DNA of 64,000 bases from Streptomyces albireticuli (GTDB taxonomy: Bacteria > Actinomycetota > Actinomycetes > Streptomycetales > Streptomycetaceae). Made by a program: the position numbers and the translations under genes. Shown here piece by piece: positions 1-9,486 of the stretch. The stretch spans positions 6,596,501-6,660,500 of the forward strand of contig NZ_CP021744.1 of NCBI RefSeq assembly GCF_002192455.1. The letters are read 5' to 3'. The stretch's first letter is position 1, and each line of letters begins with the position of its first letter. Under the pieces are notes generated by a model that had not been told where the DNA came from, did not search any database, and saw only the letters and a list, made by a program, of their open reading frames with translations.

Positions 1-211
1 GAGCCTCGCCCTGGAGCCCGACCGGGCGCCGGAGGACCCGCTCGCCTCCTACGCCCAGCGGCTGCGGAACCGCAGCGACCAGCAGATCGCGGAGGACTTC
101 GTGGCCCACGTGCGCGCCGGGCGCGGCCCCGACCACGAGGAGCGCGCCGTGCTCACCGCCGCCCTCGACGCCGTACGGCTGGACGACACCGCCCGCGAGG
201 TCGCCCGGTGA
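1..211 (+). CDS. sbcD: Exonuclease SbcCD subunit D, C-terminal end (partial)
   Basis: This is the 3' end of a gene entering from the left edge, read in the frame that starts at base 2. The last ~69 codons read SLALEPDRAPEDPLASYAQR and onward to a TGA at 209-211. The SbcD (Mre11-type nuclease) identity is inferred mainly from position: the stop overlaps the sbcC start as GTGA, the usual sbcD-sbcC translational coupling. The helical, charged C-terminus fits the part of SbcD that binds the SbcC coiled coil. The catalytic phosphoesterase domain lies outside the window, so the call rests on context. Confidence 0.8.
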   Translation, partial: SLALEPDRAPEDPLASYAQRLRNRSDQQIAEDFVAHVRAGRGPDHEERAVLTAALDAVRLDDTAREVAR

Positions 212-3200
212 AGCTCCACCAGCTCACGATCACCGCCTTCGGGCCCTTCGGCGGCACCCAGCACATCGACTTCGACGAGCTGTCCGCCGCCGGGCTGTTC
301 CTGCTGCACGGCCCCACGGGCGCCGGCAAGACCTCCGTCCTCGACGCCGTCTGCTACGCCCTCTACGGCGGCGTGCCCGGCGCCCGCCAGGGCAGCGGCC
401 TCACCCTGCGCAGCGACCACGCGGACCCCGGCACGCCCACCGAGGTCGTCCTCGACCTCACCGTCGGCGGCCGCCGCCTGGAGATCACCCGGCGGCCCGA
501 GCAGCTCCGCCCCAAGAAGAGGGGCACCGGCTTCACCCGGGAAAAGGCGGCCAGCACCCTGCGCGAGCGGACCGACGGTGGCCCCTGGCAGGGCCTCAGC
601 CGCTCCCACCAGGAGATCGGCGAGGAGATCGGCCAGCTGCTCGGCATGAGCCGGGAGCAGTTCTGCCAGGTCGTCCTGCTGCCCCAGGGCGACTTCGCCC
701 GCTTCCTGCGCGCCGAGGACACCGCGCGCGGCAAGCTGCTCGGCAAGCTCTTCGACACCAGCCGCTTCGCCGCCGTCGAGGACCGGCTCGCCGAGCTGCG
801 CCGCGCCGCCGAGCAGCAGGTCCGCACCGGCGACGAGCGGCTCCTCGCCCTCGCCCACCGGATGCACCAGGCCGCCGGCGACCCCACGCTGCCCGAGCCG
901 GGCACCGCGGACCTGGCCGCCGCCCCCGCCGCCGTGCCGGCGCAGCGCGCCTCGCGCACGGCCGCCCGCAAGGACCCGCAGCCCCTGGCGCCCGGCGACC
1001 CCGGCCTGGCCGACGCCGTCCTGGAGTGGGCCGCCCTGGCCCGTACGAGCGCGCGCGAGCGGCGGGACATCGCCGCCCTGGCCGTGCGCACCGCCGAGGA
1101 GGCGCACCGCGCCGCCCGGGCCGGGGTGGACGAGGCCCGTGAGCTGGCCGGACTCCAGCACCGGCACGCCGAGGCCCGGGAGCGCGCCGAGGCGCTCGAC
1201 GCCCGGCGGGACGAGCGCCGCGAGACCGGTGCCCGCCTGGAGCGGGCCCGCGCCGCCGCGGCCGTGGGCCCCGCCCTGGAGCTGCGCGACGAGGCCGGGC
1301 GGGCCCACCGCGCGGCCGTCGCCGCCGAGCGGGCCGCCCGCGAACGGCTCCCCGGCGACCACCGGGACGCGGCCGGGGAGCGGCTCGCCGCCCTGGAGCA
1401 CCGGCTCCGCGAGGACCTCGGCTCGCTGTCCGCCGCCCGCCGCGCCGAACAGCGGGCCGCCGCCCTCGCCGCCGAACGGGCCGGGCTGGACCGCGACGCC
1501 CTCGCCGACGAGGACACCCTCGCCGACGCCACCGACTGGCTCGCCGGCTGGGAGACCCTGCGCGCCGCCCACGAGCGGCGCGTCGAGGACGCGCACGAGG
1601 CGGCCACCCGCGCCGCCCGCCTGGAGGGCGAGATCGCCCCCGCCCGGCGCCGGCTGGAGGCCGCCCGCGAACGCGACCGCCTCGCCGGGGCCACCGGTGC
1701 GGCCGAGGCCCGGCTGCTGGACGCCCGGGAGCGCGCCGCGCGCGCCCGGGAACAGTGGCTCGAACTCAAGGAGCGCCGCCTGCTCGGCATAGCCGCCGAG
1801 CTCGCCACCGCGCTCGGACCCGGCGAGCCCTGCAAGGTGTGCGGCGCCACCGAGCACCCGGCCCCCGCCCGCACCACCGCCGGACACGTCGACCGGGCCG
1901 AGGAGGAGCGGGCGCTGGACGCCGCCCAGCAGGCCGACACCGCCCGCGAGCACGCGGAGGGCGAGCTCCGGGCGCTGCGCGACGACCTGGAACGGGCCAC
2001 GGCCGAGGCCGGCCCGGATACCACGGAGGAGCTCGCCGCCGTCCTCGACACCACCCTCCGCGCGTTCGCCGAGGCCCGGGAGGCGGGTGCCGACACGCAC
2101 GCCGCCCGCCAGGCCCAGGAGCGCGCCGAGCGCGAGCACGGGCTGCGCGTCGAGGCCCGGCAGGCCGCCCAGCTGCGGATCACCGCCCGGACCGCCCACC
2201 GGGAACACCTCGACGCCGAGCTGCGCGCGCTGGAGGAGGAGCTCTCCCTGGCGCGCGGCGGCGAGGCGACCGTCGCCCGCCGCGCCGCGCTCCTGGAGCG
2301 GGAGCTGGCCGGCCTCGGCGCCGCCCTCGACGCCGTACGGGCCGCGGCCGCGGCCGCCGACGACCTGGAGAAGGCGGCCGCGCGGCTCGCCGACGCCGCC
2401 CTGCGGGCCGGCTTCGACAGCCCCGGGCTCGCCGCCGAGGCCCTGCTCCCGGCCGGTGCCCAGCGGGAGCTCCAGGACCGCCTCGACCGGTGGCGCGGCG
2501 AGGCGGCCGGGGCCGCCGCCGAGCTCGCCGACCCGGCGGTCGCTGCCGCCGCGGCGCTGCCGCCCGCCGACCCGGCCGCCGCCGACGCCCTGCTGGCGGC
2601 CGCCACCCGGCGGCTGCGCGAGACCTCGGCCGCGGAGTCCGCGGCCCGCACCCGCTGCGAGGAGCTCGACCGGCTCTCCGCCCAGGCCGTCACCGACGCC
2701 CGCCGCCTGGCACCGCTGCGCGAGGAGCACCACCGGGTGGCCGGCCTCGCGGGGCTCGCCGCCGGCACGTCCGCCCTCAACGAGCGGAAGATGCGCCTGG
2801 AGTCCTACGTCCTGGCCGCCCGCCTCGAACAGGTCGCGGCCGCCGCCACCACGCGGCTGCGGCGCATGTCCGCCGGCCGCTACACCCTCGTCCACTCCGA
2901 CGCCCGCGCCGGATCCCGCCGTTCCGGCCTCGGTCTGCACGTCATCGACGCCTGGACCGGCAGCGAACGCGACACCGCGACGCTCTCCGGCGGCGAGACG
3001 TTCTTCGCCTCCCTCGCCCTCGCGCTCGGCCTCGCCGACGTCGTCACGGAGGAGGCCGGTGGGGTGCGGCTGGACACCCTCTTCATCGACGAGGGGTTCG
3101 GCAGCCTCGACGAGCAGACGCTGGACGAGGTGCTGGACGTGCTGGACGCGTTGCGCGAGCGGGACCGGACGGTGGGGATCGTGAGCCATGTGGCGGATCT

Positions 3201-3288
3201 GCGGCAGCGGATCCCGGCGCAGTTGCAGGTGGTGAAGGGGCGGTCGGGGTCGGGGGTCCGGCACCGCACGGTGGGGGCGGCGGGGTAG
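208..3288 (+). CDS. sbcC: Exonuclease SbcCD subunit C (Rad50-like SMC ATPase)
   Basis: This is the large ATPase of the SbcCD complex, which opens and trims DNA hairpins and protein-blocked ends. At 1026 aa it has the full Rad50/SbcC plan. The Walker A GPTGAGKTS is at residues 35-43, and long Ala/Arg/Glu-rich coiled coils flank a zinc-hook CKVC at 542-545. The ABC signature LSGGE is at 926-930, and a Walker B with D-loop (LFIDEGFGSLD) follows near 957-967. The GTG start overlaps the sbcD stop by 4 nt, so the two are probably translated in a coupled way. A palindromic repeat element lies just downstream and may end transcription. Confidence 0.97.
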   Translation: MKLHQLTITAFGPFGGTQHIDFDELSAAGLFLLHGPTGAGKTSVLDAVCYALYGGVPGARQGSGLTLRSDHADPGTPTEVVLDLTVGGRRLEITRRPEQLRPKKRGTGFTREKAASTLRERTDGGPWQGLSRSHQEIGEEIGQLLGMSREQFCQVVLLPQGDFARFLRAEDTARGKLLGKLFDTSRFAAVEDRLAELRRAAEQQVRTGDERLLALAHRMHQAAGDPTLPEPGTADLAAAPAAVPAQRASRTAARKDPQPLAPGDPGLADAVLEWAALARTSARERRDIAALAVRTAEEAHRAARAGVDEARELAGLQHRHAEARERAEALDARRDERRETGARLERARAAAAVGPALELRDEAGRAHRAAVAAERAARERLPGDHRDAAGERLAALEHRLREDLGSLSAARRAEQRAAALAAERAGLDRDALADEDTLADATDWLAGWETLRAAHERRVEDAHEAATRAARLEGEIAPARRRLEAARERDRLAGATGAAEARLLDARERAARAREQWLELKERRLLGIAAELATALGPGEPCKVCGATEHPAPARTTAGHVDRAEEERALDAAQQADTAREHAEGELRALRDDLERATAEAGPDTTEELAAVLDTTLRAFAEAREAGADTHAARQAQERAEREHGLRVEARQAAQLRITARTAHREHLDAELRALEEELSLARGGEATVARRAALLERELAGLGAALDAVRAAAAAADDLEKAAARLADAALRAGFDSPGLAAEALLPAGAQRELQDRLDRWRGEAAGAAAELADPAVAAAAALPPADPAAADALLAAATRRLRETSAAESAARTRCEELDRLSAQAVTDARRLAPLREEHHRVAGLAGLAAGTSALNERKMRLESYVLAARLEQVAAAATTRLRRMSAGRYTLVHSDARAGSRRSGLGLHVIDAWTGSERDTATLSGGETFFASLALALGLADVVTEEAGGVRLDTLFIDEGFGSLDEQTLDEVLDVLDALRERDRTVGIVSHVADLRQRIPAQLQVVKGRSGSGVRHRTVGAAG

Positions 3289-3318
3289 CGGTGCCGCTGC
3301 GTGGGGCTTTTTCCCCGG

Positions 3319-3454
3319 CCCCGCCCCTTCCCGAATGTCCTCAAACGCCGGACGGGCTGATTTTTGAGCCCGTCTGGGGGCACCTCCCAGCGGTAGCCGG
3401 GGGAGTTCGAGGACCGGGGTCCGGGGCGGAGCCCCGGTTCGGGAAGGGGCGGGG
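3319..3454. repeat. Palindromic intergenic element, copy A
   Basis: A 16-bp perfect outer inverted repeat (CCCCGCCCCTTCCCGA at 3319-3334 and its complement at 3439-3454) brackets a variant of the core CCTCAAACGCCGGACGGGCTG. Inside are a module with AGCGGTAGCC and the tail GGTCCGGGGCGGAGCCCC. Related copies lie near 18.4, 20.5, 31.4 and 56.5 kb. The internal module also occurs, inverted, in the 56.5-kb copy. The element separates sbcC from the convergent Lrp gene and could act as a terminator, but the family looks like a dispersed repeat. Confidence 0.85.
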
Positions 3455-3506
3455 TGGGGAACAGGCCCGCGCAGCGGCACCCGTCAGCGGCCCGGCGCGG
3501 CAGCCG

Positions 3507-3953
3507 CTAGCGCCCCAGCGCCCGCCGCGGCAGCGGGGACGAGTACACCACGCTCGTCGTCACCGACCCCAGCGCCCCGATCCGCCCCGCCACCTCCTCC
3601 AGATGCCGCATCGACCGCGCCGCCACCTTGATGACGAAGCAGTCGTCCCCCGTGACGTGATGCGCCTCCAGGATCTCCGGCGTCGTCTCCAGAAGGTCGT
3701 GGAACGGCTTGTAATTGCCGTTCGGATAGCGGAGGCGGACGAAGGCGAGCACCGGCATGCCCAGCTTCTCGGGGTCGACGACGGCGGTGTAACCGCCGAT
3801 GACGCCCGCGTCCTCCAGCCGGCGGACCCGCTCGGTCACGGCGCTGGGGGACATGTTCACGGTGCGCGCCAACTCGGCGAAGCCCGCGCGGCCGTTGGCC
3901 TGGAGGGCGTCGAGAATGCGCCAGTCGGTGGCGTCAGGGGAATAGCCGGTCAT
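3507..3953 (-). CDS. Lrp/AsnC family transcriptional regulator
   Basis: This is a 148-aa regulator of the feast/famine family. The N-terminal winged HTH (residues ~8-58: DATDWRILDALQANGRAGF, then the recognition helix MSPSAVTERVRRLEDAGVI) is followed by a RAM/AsnC ligand-binding domain (~65-140). Proteins of this size normally form dimers to octamers and sense amino acids. It is divergent from the rhodanese gene that starts 95 bp away, so that gene is the obvious target, along with its own promoter. The effector cannot be read from the sequence. Confidence 0.93.
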   Translation of the reverse strand: MTGYSPDATDWRILDALQANGRAGFAELARTVNMSPSAVTERVRRLEDAGVIGGYTAVVDPEKLGMPVLAFVRLRYPNGNYKPFHDLLETTPEILEAHHVTGDDCFVIKVAARSMRHLEEVAGRIGALGSVTTSVVYSSPLPRRALGR

Positions 3954-4011
3954 GTGCGATGTCTAGCAGTGAAATCACCGGTTGAACAAGAGTTTTACCG
4001 GGGATCACATG

Positions 4012-4040
4012 TTCACGACCCGGCACCGGGTCCGTAGATT
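4012..4040 (+). promoter_or_regulatory. Promoter for the rhodanese gene, probably leaderless
   Basis: A TTCACG (-35, 4012-4017), 17-nt spacer and TAGATT (-10, 4035-4040) lie just upstream of the ATG at 4048. Only 7 nt separate the -10 hexamer from the start codon, and no Shine-Dalgarno is visible. The transcript would therefore begin at or within a base or two of the ATG. Confidence 0.6.
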
Positions 4041-4047
4041 TGCCGTC

Positions 4048-4551
4048 ATGAACACCGCCACCGCGCCCCATGACCTTTCCGGAACGCCCCTGACCAGCGG
4101 CGTCATGGCCGTCCCGGCCGCACCGCCCGCCGAGGCCGCGGCCTACTTCGCCGCCCGGCTCGCCTTCCACACCGATGTCGCCGATGTCCGTAAAGCGCTC
4201 ACCGGTGGTGCCGCGGACTTCGTCGTCGTGGACAGCCGCTCCACCGAGTCCTGGGACCAGGGGCACGTCCCCGGCGCGCTCCACCTGCCGACCGCCCGGA
4301 TCCCGGAGGACGCGGCCCGGCTCCTGGACCCGGCCGTCCCGGTCGTCGTGTACTGCTGGGGCCCCGGCTGCGACGGCGCGACCCGCGCGGCCCTCGCCCT
4401 CGCGCGCCTCGGCTACCGCGTCAAGGAGATGCTCGGCGGCATCGAGTACTGGATCCGCGAGGGCTACGCCGTCGAGACCTGGGAGGGCACCCGGCAGCTC
4501 CCGGCCGACCCGCTGACCGTGCCGGTGGGCGCCGACGACTGCGGGTGCTGA
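4048..4551 (+). CDS. Rhodanese-like domain protein
   Basis: A 167-aa single-domain rhodanese (sulfurtransferase fold). The domain spans ~residues 35-150, with the CH2A-like segment VVDSRSTESWDQGHVPGALH. The active-site loop follows YCWGPGCDGATRAA, with the catalytic Cys in CWGPGC. The loop is longer and contains a second Cys compared with a standard CRxGxR loop, so the substrate (thiosulfate, persulfide or other) is uncertain. The ATG at 4048 is chosen because a -10 box sits 7 nt upstream. An upstream in-frame TTG at 3982 would extend the protein through the promoter. It is divergent from the Lrp regulator, and the protein ends in DDCGC. Confidence 0.9.
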   Translation: MNTATAPHDLSGTPLTSGVMAVPAAPPAEAAAYFAARLAFHTDVADVRKALTGGAADFVVVDSRSTESWDQGHVPGALHLPTARIPEDAARLLDPAVPVVVYCWGPGCDGATRAALALARLGYRVKEMLGGIEYWIREGYAVETWEGTRQLPADPLTVPVGADDCGC

Positions 4552-4581
4552 CCGGGCGACGGACCGCCGGAGGGCGCCGGG

Positions 4582-5628
4582 CTAGAGGACCTCGGTCACC
4601 GTCCGGCGGTACGTCGAGCGGCGGTCCTCCACGTCGGCCCACCGGTCGCCGTAGACGTTCCGCACGATGGCGGGCTCCCGCAGGAAGTCGTGCGGGAACC
4701 CCAGCGGCACCGCGCTCGCCGCGTCCAGCCGGGCCACGGCGCCGGTGTCGAGCGTGACGTCCAGGGCGGCCAGGTTGTCGGCGAGCTGGCTCTCCCGGGT
4801 CGCGCCGATGACCGGGACGATGTTGCCGGGGCGGCCGCGCAGCCAGGCCAGCGCCACCTGCGCGGGGCTCCAGCCGCCCTGCTCGGCGATCTCCAGGACC
4901 GCCGTGACGACCGCCTCCTCGCGCGGGTCCACCGCCTCCTCGCCGCCCCCGGCGGTCAGCCGGCCCGCCTCGCCCCGGCGGTACTTGCCGGTCAGCTTGC
5001 CGCCCGCGAGCGGGCTCCAGGCGAACACCGCGAGGTCGAAGGCGCGCGCCTGCGGGAGCAGTTCGCGCTCCGGCGTCCGCTCCAGCAGGCTGTAGCGCAG
5101 CTGCGAACCCGCGAAGGACGTCCAGCCGCGCAGCTCGGCCAGCGTGTTCGCCTGCGCGATCTCCCAGGCCGGCCAGTCGGACACGCCGACGTAGAGCACC
5201 TTGCCCGCCCGTACGACGTCGTCGAGCGCCCGCATGACCTCCTCGACCGGGGTGAAGTTGTCCCGCGCGTGCACCCACAGCACGTCCAGGTGGTCGGCGC
5301 GCAGCCGGCCGAGGCTCTCCTCGACCGACCGCACCAGGTTCCTCCGGTGGTTGCCCGCCGAGTTCACGTCCCCCTCGCGGGTCGCGCAGCTGTACTTGGA
5401 CGCGAGGACGAAGTCGTCCCGGCGGCCGTCGAGCAGCTCGCCCAGGATCGTCTCCGAGTCGCCGCCCGCGTAGATGTCGGCGGTGTCGAGGAAGTTGCCG
5501 CCCGCGTCCGCGTAGGCGTCGACGATCCGCCCGCTGGTCTCCTTGTCGGCCCCCCAGCCCATGGTCATGGTGCCGAGAGCCAGCTCGCTCACCCGCAGGC
5601 CGGTCCTGCCGAACAGTGTGTACCGCAC
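4582..5628 (-). CDS. Aldo/keto reductase
   Basis: A 348-aa NADPH-dependent oxidoreductase with the (alpha/beta)8 AKR fold. The catalytic tetrad is intact: D48, Y53 (DTADIYAGG), K78 (ASKYS) and H120 (LWVHARD). The C-terminal NADPH-binding region includes VPVIGATRESQLADN. The start is GTG at 5626-5628 behind a GGGGAG ribosome-binding site. Physiological substrates of this class (sugars, aldehydes, quinones) cannot be predicted from the sequence. It is convergent with the rhodanese gene, 30 bp away, and is probably monocistronic. Confidence 0.94.
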   Translation of the reverse strand: MRYTLFGRTGLRVSELALGTMTMGWGADKETSGRIVDAYADAGGNFLDTADIYAGGDSETILGELLDGRRDDFVLASKYSCATREGDVNSAGNHRRNLVRSVEESLGRLRADHLDVLWVHARDNFTPVEEVMRALDDVVRAGKVLYVGVSDWPAWEIAQANTLAELRGWTSFAGSQLRYSLLERTPERELLPQARAFDLAVFAWSPLAGGKLTGKYRRGEAGRLTAGGGEEAVDPREEAVVTAVLEIAEQGGWSPAQVALAWLRGRPGNIVPVIGATRESQLADNLAALDVTLDTGAVARLDAASAVPLGFPHDFLREPAIVRNVYGDRWADVEDRRSTYRRTVTEVL

Positions 5629-5727
5629 GATGCTCCCCGTTCGCCCGTGCCCCGCAGGCCTCCCGGCGGGTGCGCTCCCGACGCTACGAGCTGGAGCGCG
5701 CTCCAGCGCAACTCGCGGCGCGCCGGG

Positions 5728-6819
<1,092 letters not shown>

Positions 6820-7012
6820 GCGTCCGTCCTTTCGTCGTGGTCCTCGTGGTTCTCACGGCCCTCGCCGTCCCCTCCGTTCCACCGTCCGTTCCACCGGCCC
6901 GCTCCACCGCTCCTTTCCGCCGGACCTCACTCTGCCGAGCCGGGCGCCCCGGCGGAACGGCGCGCGGCGGAAACGGCCGGGAACGGCGCGCGCCCCGTCC
7001 CCTGCGGACGGC

Positions 7013-7029
7013 GGTACTGTGCCGGTACC
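7013..7029. promoter_or_regulatory. Inverted repeat before the antitoxin-like gene
   Basis: GGTAC-N7-GTACC lies 8 nt upstream of the start at 7038 and overlaps a possible -10 (TACTGT, 7015-7020). Ribbon-helix-helix antitoxins normally repress their own operon through such a palindrome, so this is a candidate autoregulatory operator. Confidence 0.4.
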
Positions 7030-7037
7030 TTGGAGCC

Positions 7038-7268
7038 ATGCCGGCACTCAACATCGAATTCACGGAAGAGGAACTCGCGGCCATCCGCGAGGCCGCCGCC
7101 GCCGACGGGAAGAGCATCAAGGCGTATGTGCACGACCTGTCGGTGCGCGAGCAGCAGCGCCGCCGCTTCGTGGAACGTGCCGCCAAATTCTGGAACGAGC
7201 ACATAGAGGAATTCGACGCCGCCTTCCCCGAGGAGGCGCCGACGTCCGAAGGCGGTGCGGCCGCCTGA
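7038..7268 (+). CDS. Small antitoxin-like protein (probable ribbon-helix-helix)
   Basis: A 76-aa protein, MPALNIEFTEEELAAIREAA and onward. A short beta strand (PALNIEF) is followed by two helices (residues ~9-20 and 25-50), the layout of a MetJ/Arc-type ribbon-helix-helix repressor. The acidic C-terminal tail (~51-76) could bind a partner. The stop overlaps the start of the next gene as TGATG, so the pair is translationally coupled. Small DNA-binding protein followed by a Fic/Doc-like protein is the classic order of a type II toxin-antitoxin module. The antitoxin role is inferred from that arrangement. Confidence 0.75.
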   Translation: MPALNIEFTEEELAAIREAAAADGKSIKAYVHDLSVREQQRRRFVERAAKFWNEHIEEFDAAFPEEAPTSEGGAAA

Positions 7269-7639
7269 TGTCGCTGCTCATCGATCTGCCCTGGCTCCTG
7301 GGTGTACAGGAGCAGAAGCTGTACGAAGAGCCCGCCGTGCACGACTACACCGCGCTCGCCGCGGCCGTCTCCCGGCACGCCTTCGACGTCGCGAAGTTCG
7401 ACCACGAGCCCGACGCCGCCTGGCGGGCCGCGGCCCTCATGCACACCCTCGTCCGGCTCCAGCCGCTCCCCGTGCGCAGCAGCCTCTACGCGTGCATGGT
7501 CGTCGTGGCCTACATGGCGGCGGCGGGCGAGGGCATCGACCCGCCGTACGGCTCCATAGTGGACCTGGCCCGGGACATCAAGGAGTACCGGGTCGACGTC
7601 TACGAGTGCGCCGACCGCATCCGCGCCTGGCGGATCTGA
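7268..7639 (+). CDS. Fic/Doc-like toxin component with degenerate active-site motif
   Basis: A 123-aa all-helical protein (MSLLIDLPWLLGVQEQKLYE...). It resembles the proteins often annotated in Streptomyces as the toxin component of a fic family toxin-antitoxin system. Doc toxins show H-x-F-x-D/N-G-N-K/G-R. Here the aligned stretch is LQPLPVRSSLYACMVVVAYM, so the catalytic His, the anion-binding G-N and the Arg pattern are mostly lost. It overlaps its small partner by 1 nt. It could be an inactive relative, a toxin with a changed chemistry, or a misassigned family. The coding status is firm; the function is not. Confidence 0.7.
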   Translation: MSLLIDLPWLLGVQEQKLYEEPAVHDYTALAAAVSRHAFDVAKFDHEPDAAWRAAALMHTLVRLQPLPVRSSLYACMVVVAYMAAAGEGIDPPYGSIVDLARDIKEYRVDVYECADRIRAWRI

Positions 7640-7677
7640 CGGATCCGGCCTGGCGGCACGGACCGCCCCCGGGACCA

Positions 7678-7712
7678 CCGGGCGGGCCCGTACCGCCGTA
7701 CGGCCCGCCCGG
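7678..7712. terminator. Hairpin between convergent genes
   Basis: A GC-rich stem (CCGGGCGGGCCCGTAC and GTACGGCCCGCCCGG, with one bulged C) and a CGCC loop sit between the toxin-like gene and the DUF885 gene, both of which end here. A bidirectional terminator without a T-run is plausible. Confidence 0.55.
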
Positions 7713-7725
7713 AGTGGCTCGCCCG

Positions 7726-9411
7726 TCAGAGCACCGACAGCTCCGCCACCAGGTCGTCCAGGCCCAGCGAGCCCTGCGACAGCGCGGCCATGTGCCACGC
7801 CTTCGCGTCGAACGCCTCGCCGTGCGCCTGGCGGGCCGCCTCGCGCCCCGCCAGCCAGGCCCGCTCGCCCAGCTTGTAGCCGATCGCCTGCCCCGGCATG
7901 CCGAGGTAGCGCACCATCTCGCTCTCGACGTGCTGCGCCGGGCGGCCGCTGTGCATGCCGAAGAACTCCTGCGCCAGCTCCGGCGTCCAGCGCTCGCCCG
8001 GGTGGAAGGGGGAGTCCGCCGGGATCTCCAGCTCCAGGTGCATGCCGATGTCGACGATCACCCGGGTCGACCGCATCATCTGGGCGTCCAGATAGCCCAG
8101 CCGCCGCTCGGCGTCGGTCAGGAAGCCCAGCTCGTCCATGAGCCGCTCCGCGTACAGCGCCCAGCCCTCGCAGTTCGCGCTGACCCCGCCGAGCGTCGTC
8201 TGGTAGCGGGACAGCCGGTCGGCCACGTGCACCCACTGCGCGAGCTGGAGGTGGTGGCCCGGCACGCCCTCGTGGTACCAGGTCGAGACCAGGTCGTAGA
8301 GGGGGAAGCGGGTCTCGCCCATGGTCGGCAGCCAGGTGCGCCCGGGGCGGGAGAAGTCCTCGGACGGCTCCGTGTAGTACGGGGCCGCGGCGCCGCCGGG
8401 CGGGGCGATGCGGGACTCCACGCGCTTGACCCGGTCGGCGAGGTCGAAGTGGGTGCCGTCCAGCGCCGCGATCGTCTCGTCCATCAGCTCCTGGAGCCAC
8501 ACCCGCGTCTCCTCGACGCCCTCCAGATGGGTGCCGTGCGCGTCCAGGTGGGCCATCGCCTCCCACGGCGTCCGCGCGCCCGGCAGGACCTTCTCGGCCT
8601 CCTCGCGCATCTCGCCGAGGAGCCGGTGGAACTCCGACCAGCCGTACGCGTACGCCTCGTTGAGGTCGAGGTCCGCGCCGTTCCAGTAGCGCGCCCAGCG
8701 GGCGTAGCGCTCGCGGCCGACGACGTCCGGGGCGCCCGCCACGCCCGGGGCGTAGACGTCGCGCAGCCAGTCGCGCAGCGCGGCCAGGCCCCCGGTCGCC
8801 ACCCGCGCGGCGCTTCCCAGCTCGGCGCGGAGCTCCTCCGGGCCCGGGGCGACGAAGTCGGCGAACCAGCCGCCGTCCGTGCCGATCCACTCGCCGAGCT
8901 GCTCCAGCACGGTGGCCACCTGGCGCGGGCCGCCCGGCAGCCCGCGCCGCAGGCCCTCGGCGAGGGAGAGGCGGTAGCTCTCCAGCGACGCCGGCACGGC
9001 GCGGAGCCGCTCGGCGATCGCGGACCAGTCCTCGGCGGTGTCGACCGGCATCATCGCGAAGACCTCGCGCACCGAGTGCAGCGGTGACTCGATGTTGCTG
9101 ACGTTGCGCAGCGGCTCGCCCGAGTCGCGCACGGCGAGTTCGGCGGTGAGCCGCTCGCGCAGCAGCCGGGCGCAGCGCCGCTCGATGTCGCTGTCGGCGC
9201 CCGGCAGCTTCTCGGCGTCGTCGAGCCGGGCGAGGGTCTCCCGCGCCAGGGCGGCGAGGGCGGCGCTGCCGGCGGGGGAGTAGTCCGGCAGCCGCCGCGC
9301 GGACCCGGGCACGCCGAGGAAGGTGCCGGTGATGGGGTCGAGCTCGATGACGGCGTCGACGTAGGCGTCGGCGACCTGACGGGGCAGGAGCTTGCTGGTG
9401 TCGTTGGGCAT
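7726..9411 (-). CDS. DUF885 family protein (putative zinc-dependent hydrolase)
   Basis: A 561-aa member of the DUF885 family, which is related to M32-like metallopeptidases. The likely metal site is WYHEGVPGHHLQLAQ (HExxPGHH), and a downstream ANCEGWALYAERL may supply a further Glu ligand. No signal peptide is seen. The start at 9411 (MPNDTSKLL) is chosen because GAGGA lies 7 nt upstream; an in-frame ATG at 9453 lacks a ribosome-binding site. The substrate is unknown, and a peptidase or esterase role is inferred from the family. It is probably transcribed alone. Confidence 0.88.
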   Translation of the reverse strand: MPNDTSKLLPRQVADAYVDAVIELDPITGTFLGVPGSARRLPDYSPAGSAALAALARETLARLDDAEKLPGADSDIERRCARLLRERLTAELAVRDSGEPLRNVSNIESPLHSVREVFAMMPVDTAEDWSAIAERLRAVPASLESYRLSLAEGLRRGLPGGPRQVATVLEQLGEWIGTDGGWFADFVAPGPEELRAELGSAARVATGGLAALRDWLRDVYAPGVAGAPDVVGRERYARWARYWNGADLDLNEAYAYGWSEFHRLLGEMREEAEKVLPGARTPWEAMAHLDAHGTHLEGVEETRVWLQELMDETIAALDGTHFDLADRVKRVESRIAPPGGAAAPYYTEPSEDFSRPGRTWLPTMGETRFPLYDLVSTWYHEGVPGHHLQLAQWVHVADRLSRYQTTLGGVSANCEGWALYAERLMDELGFLTDAERRLGYLDAQMMRSTRVIVDIGMHLELEIPADSPFHPGERWTPELAQEFFGMHSGRPAQHVESEMVRYLGMPGQAIGYKLGERAWLAGREAARQAHGEAFDAKAWHMAALSQGSLGLDDLVAELSVL

Positions 9412-9486
9412 GCGGCCATCCTCGTACGCGGGGCGCTGCCGCGTCATGGGCATTAGTGGTTCGGACCCCTGACACGCGGGTTCATG

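Noticed and set aside
49..3480. Minus-strand 1143-codon open frame across sbcC
   Set aside because: It is antisense to a gene with all SbcC motifs. The Gly/Val/Arg-rich translation is the usual shadow in high-GC DNA.
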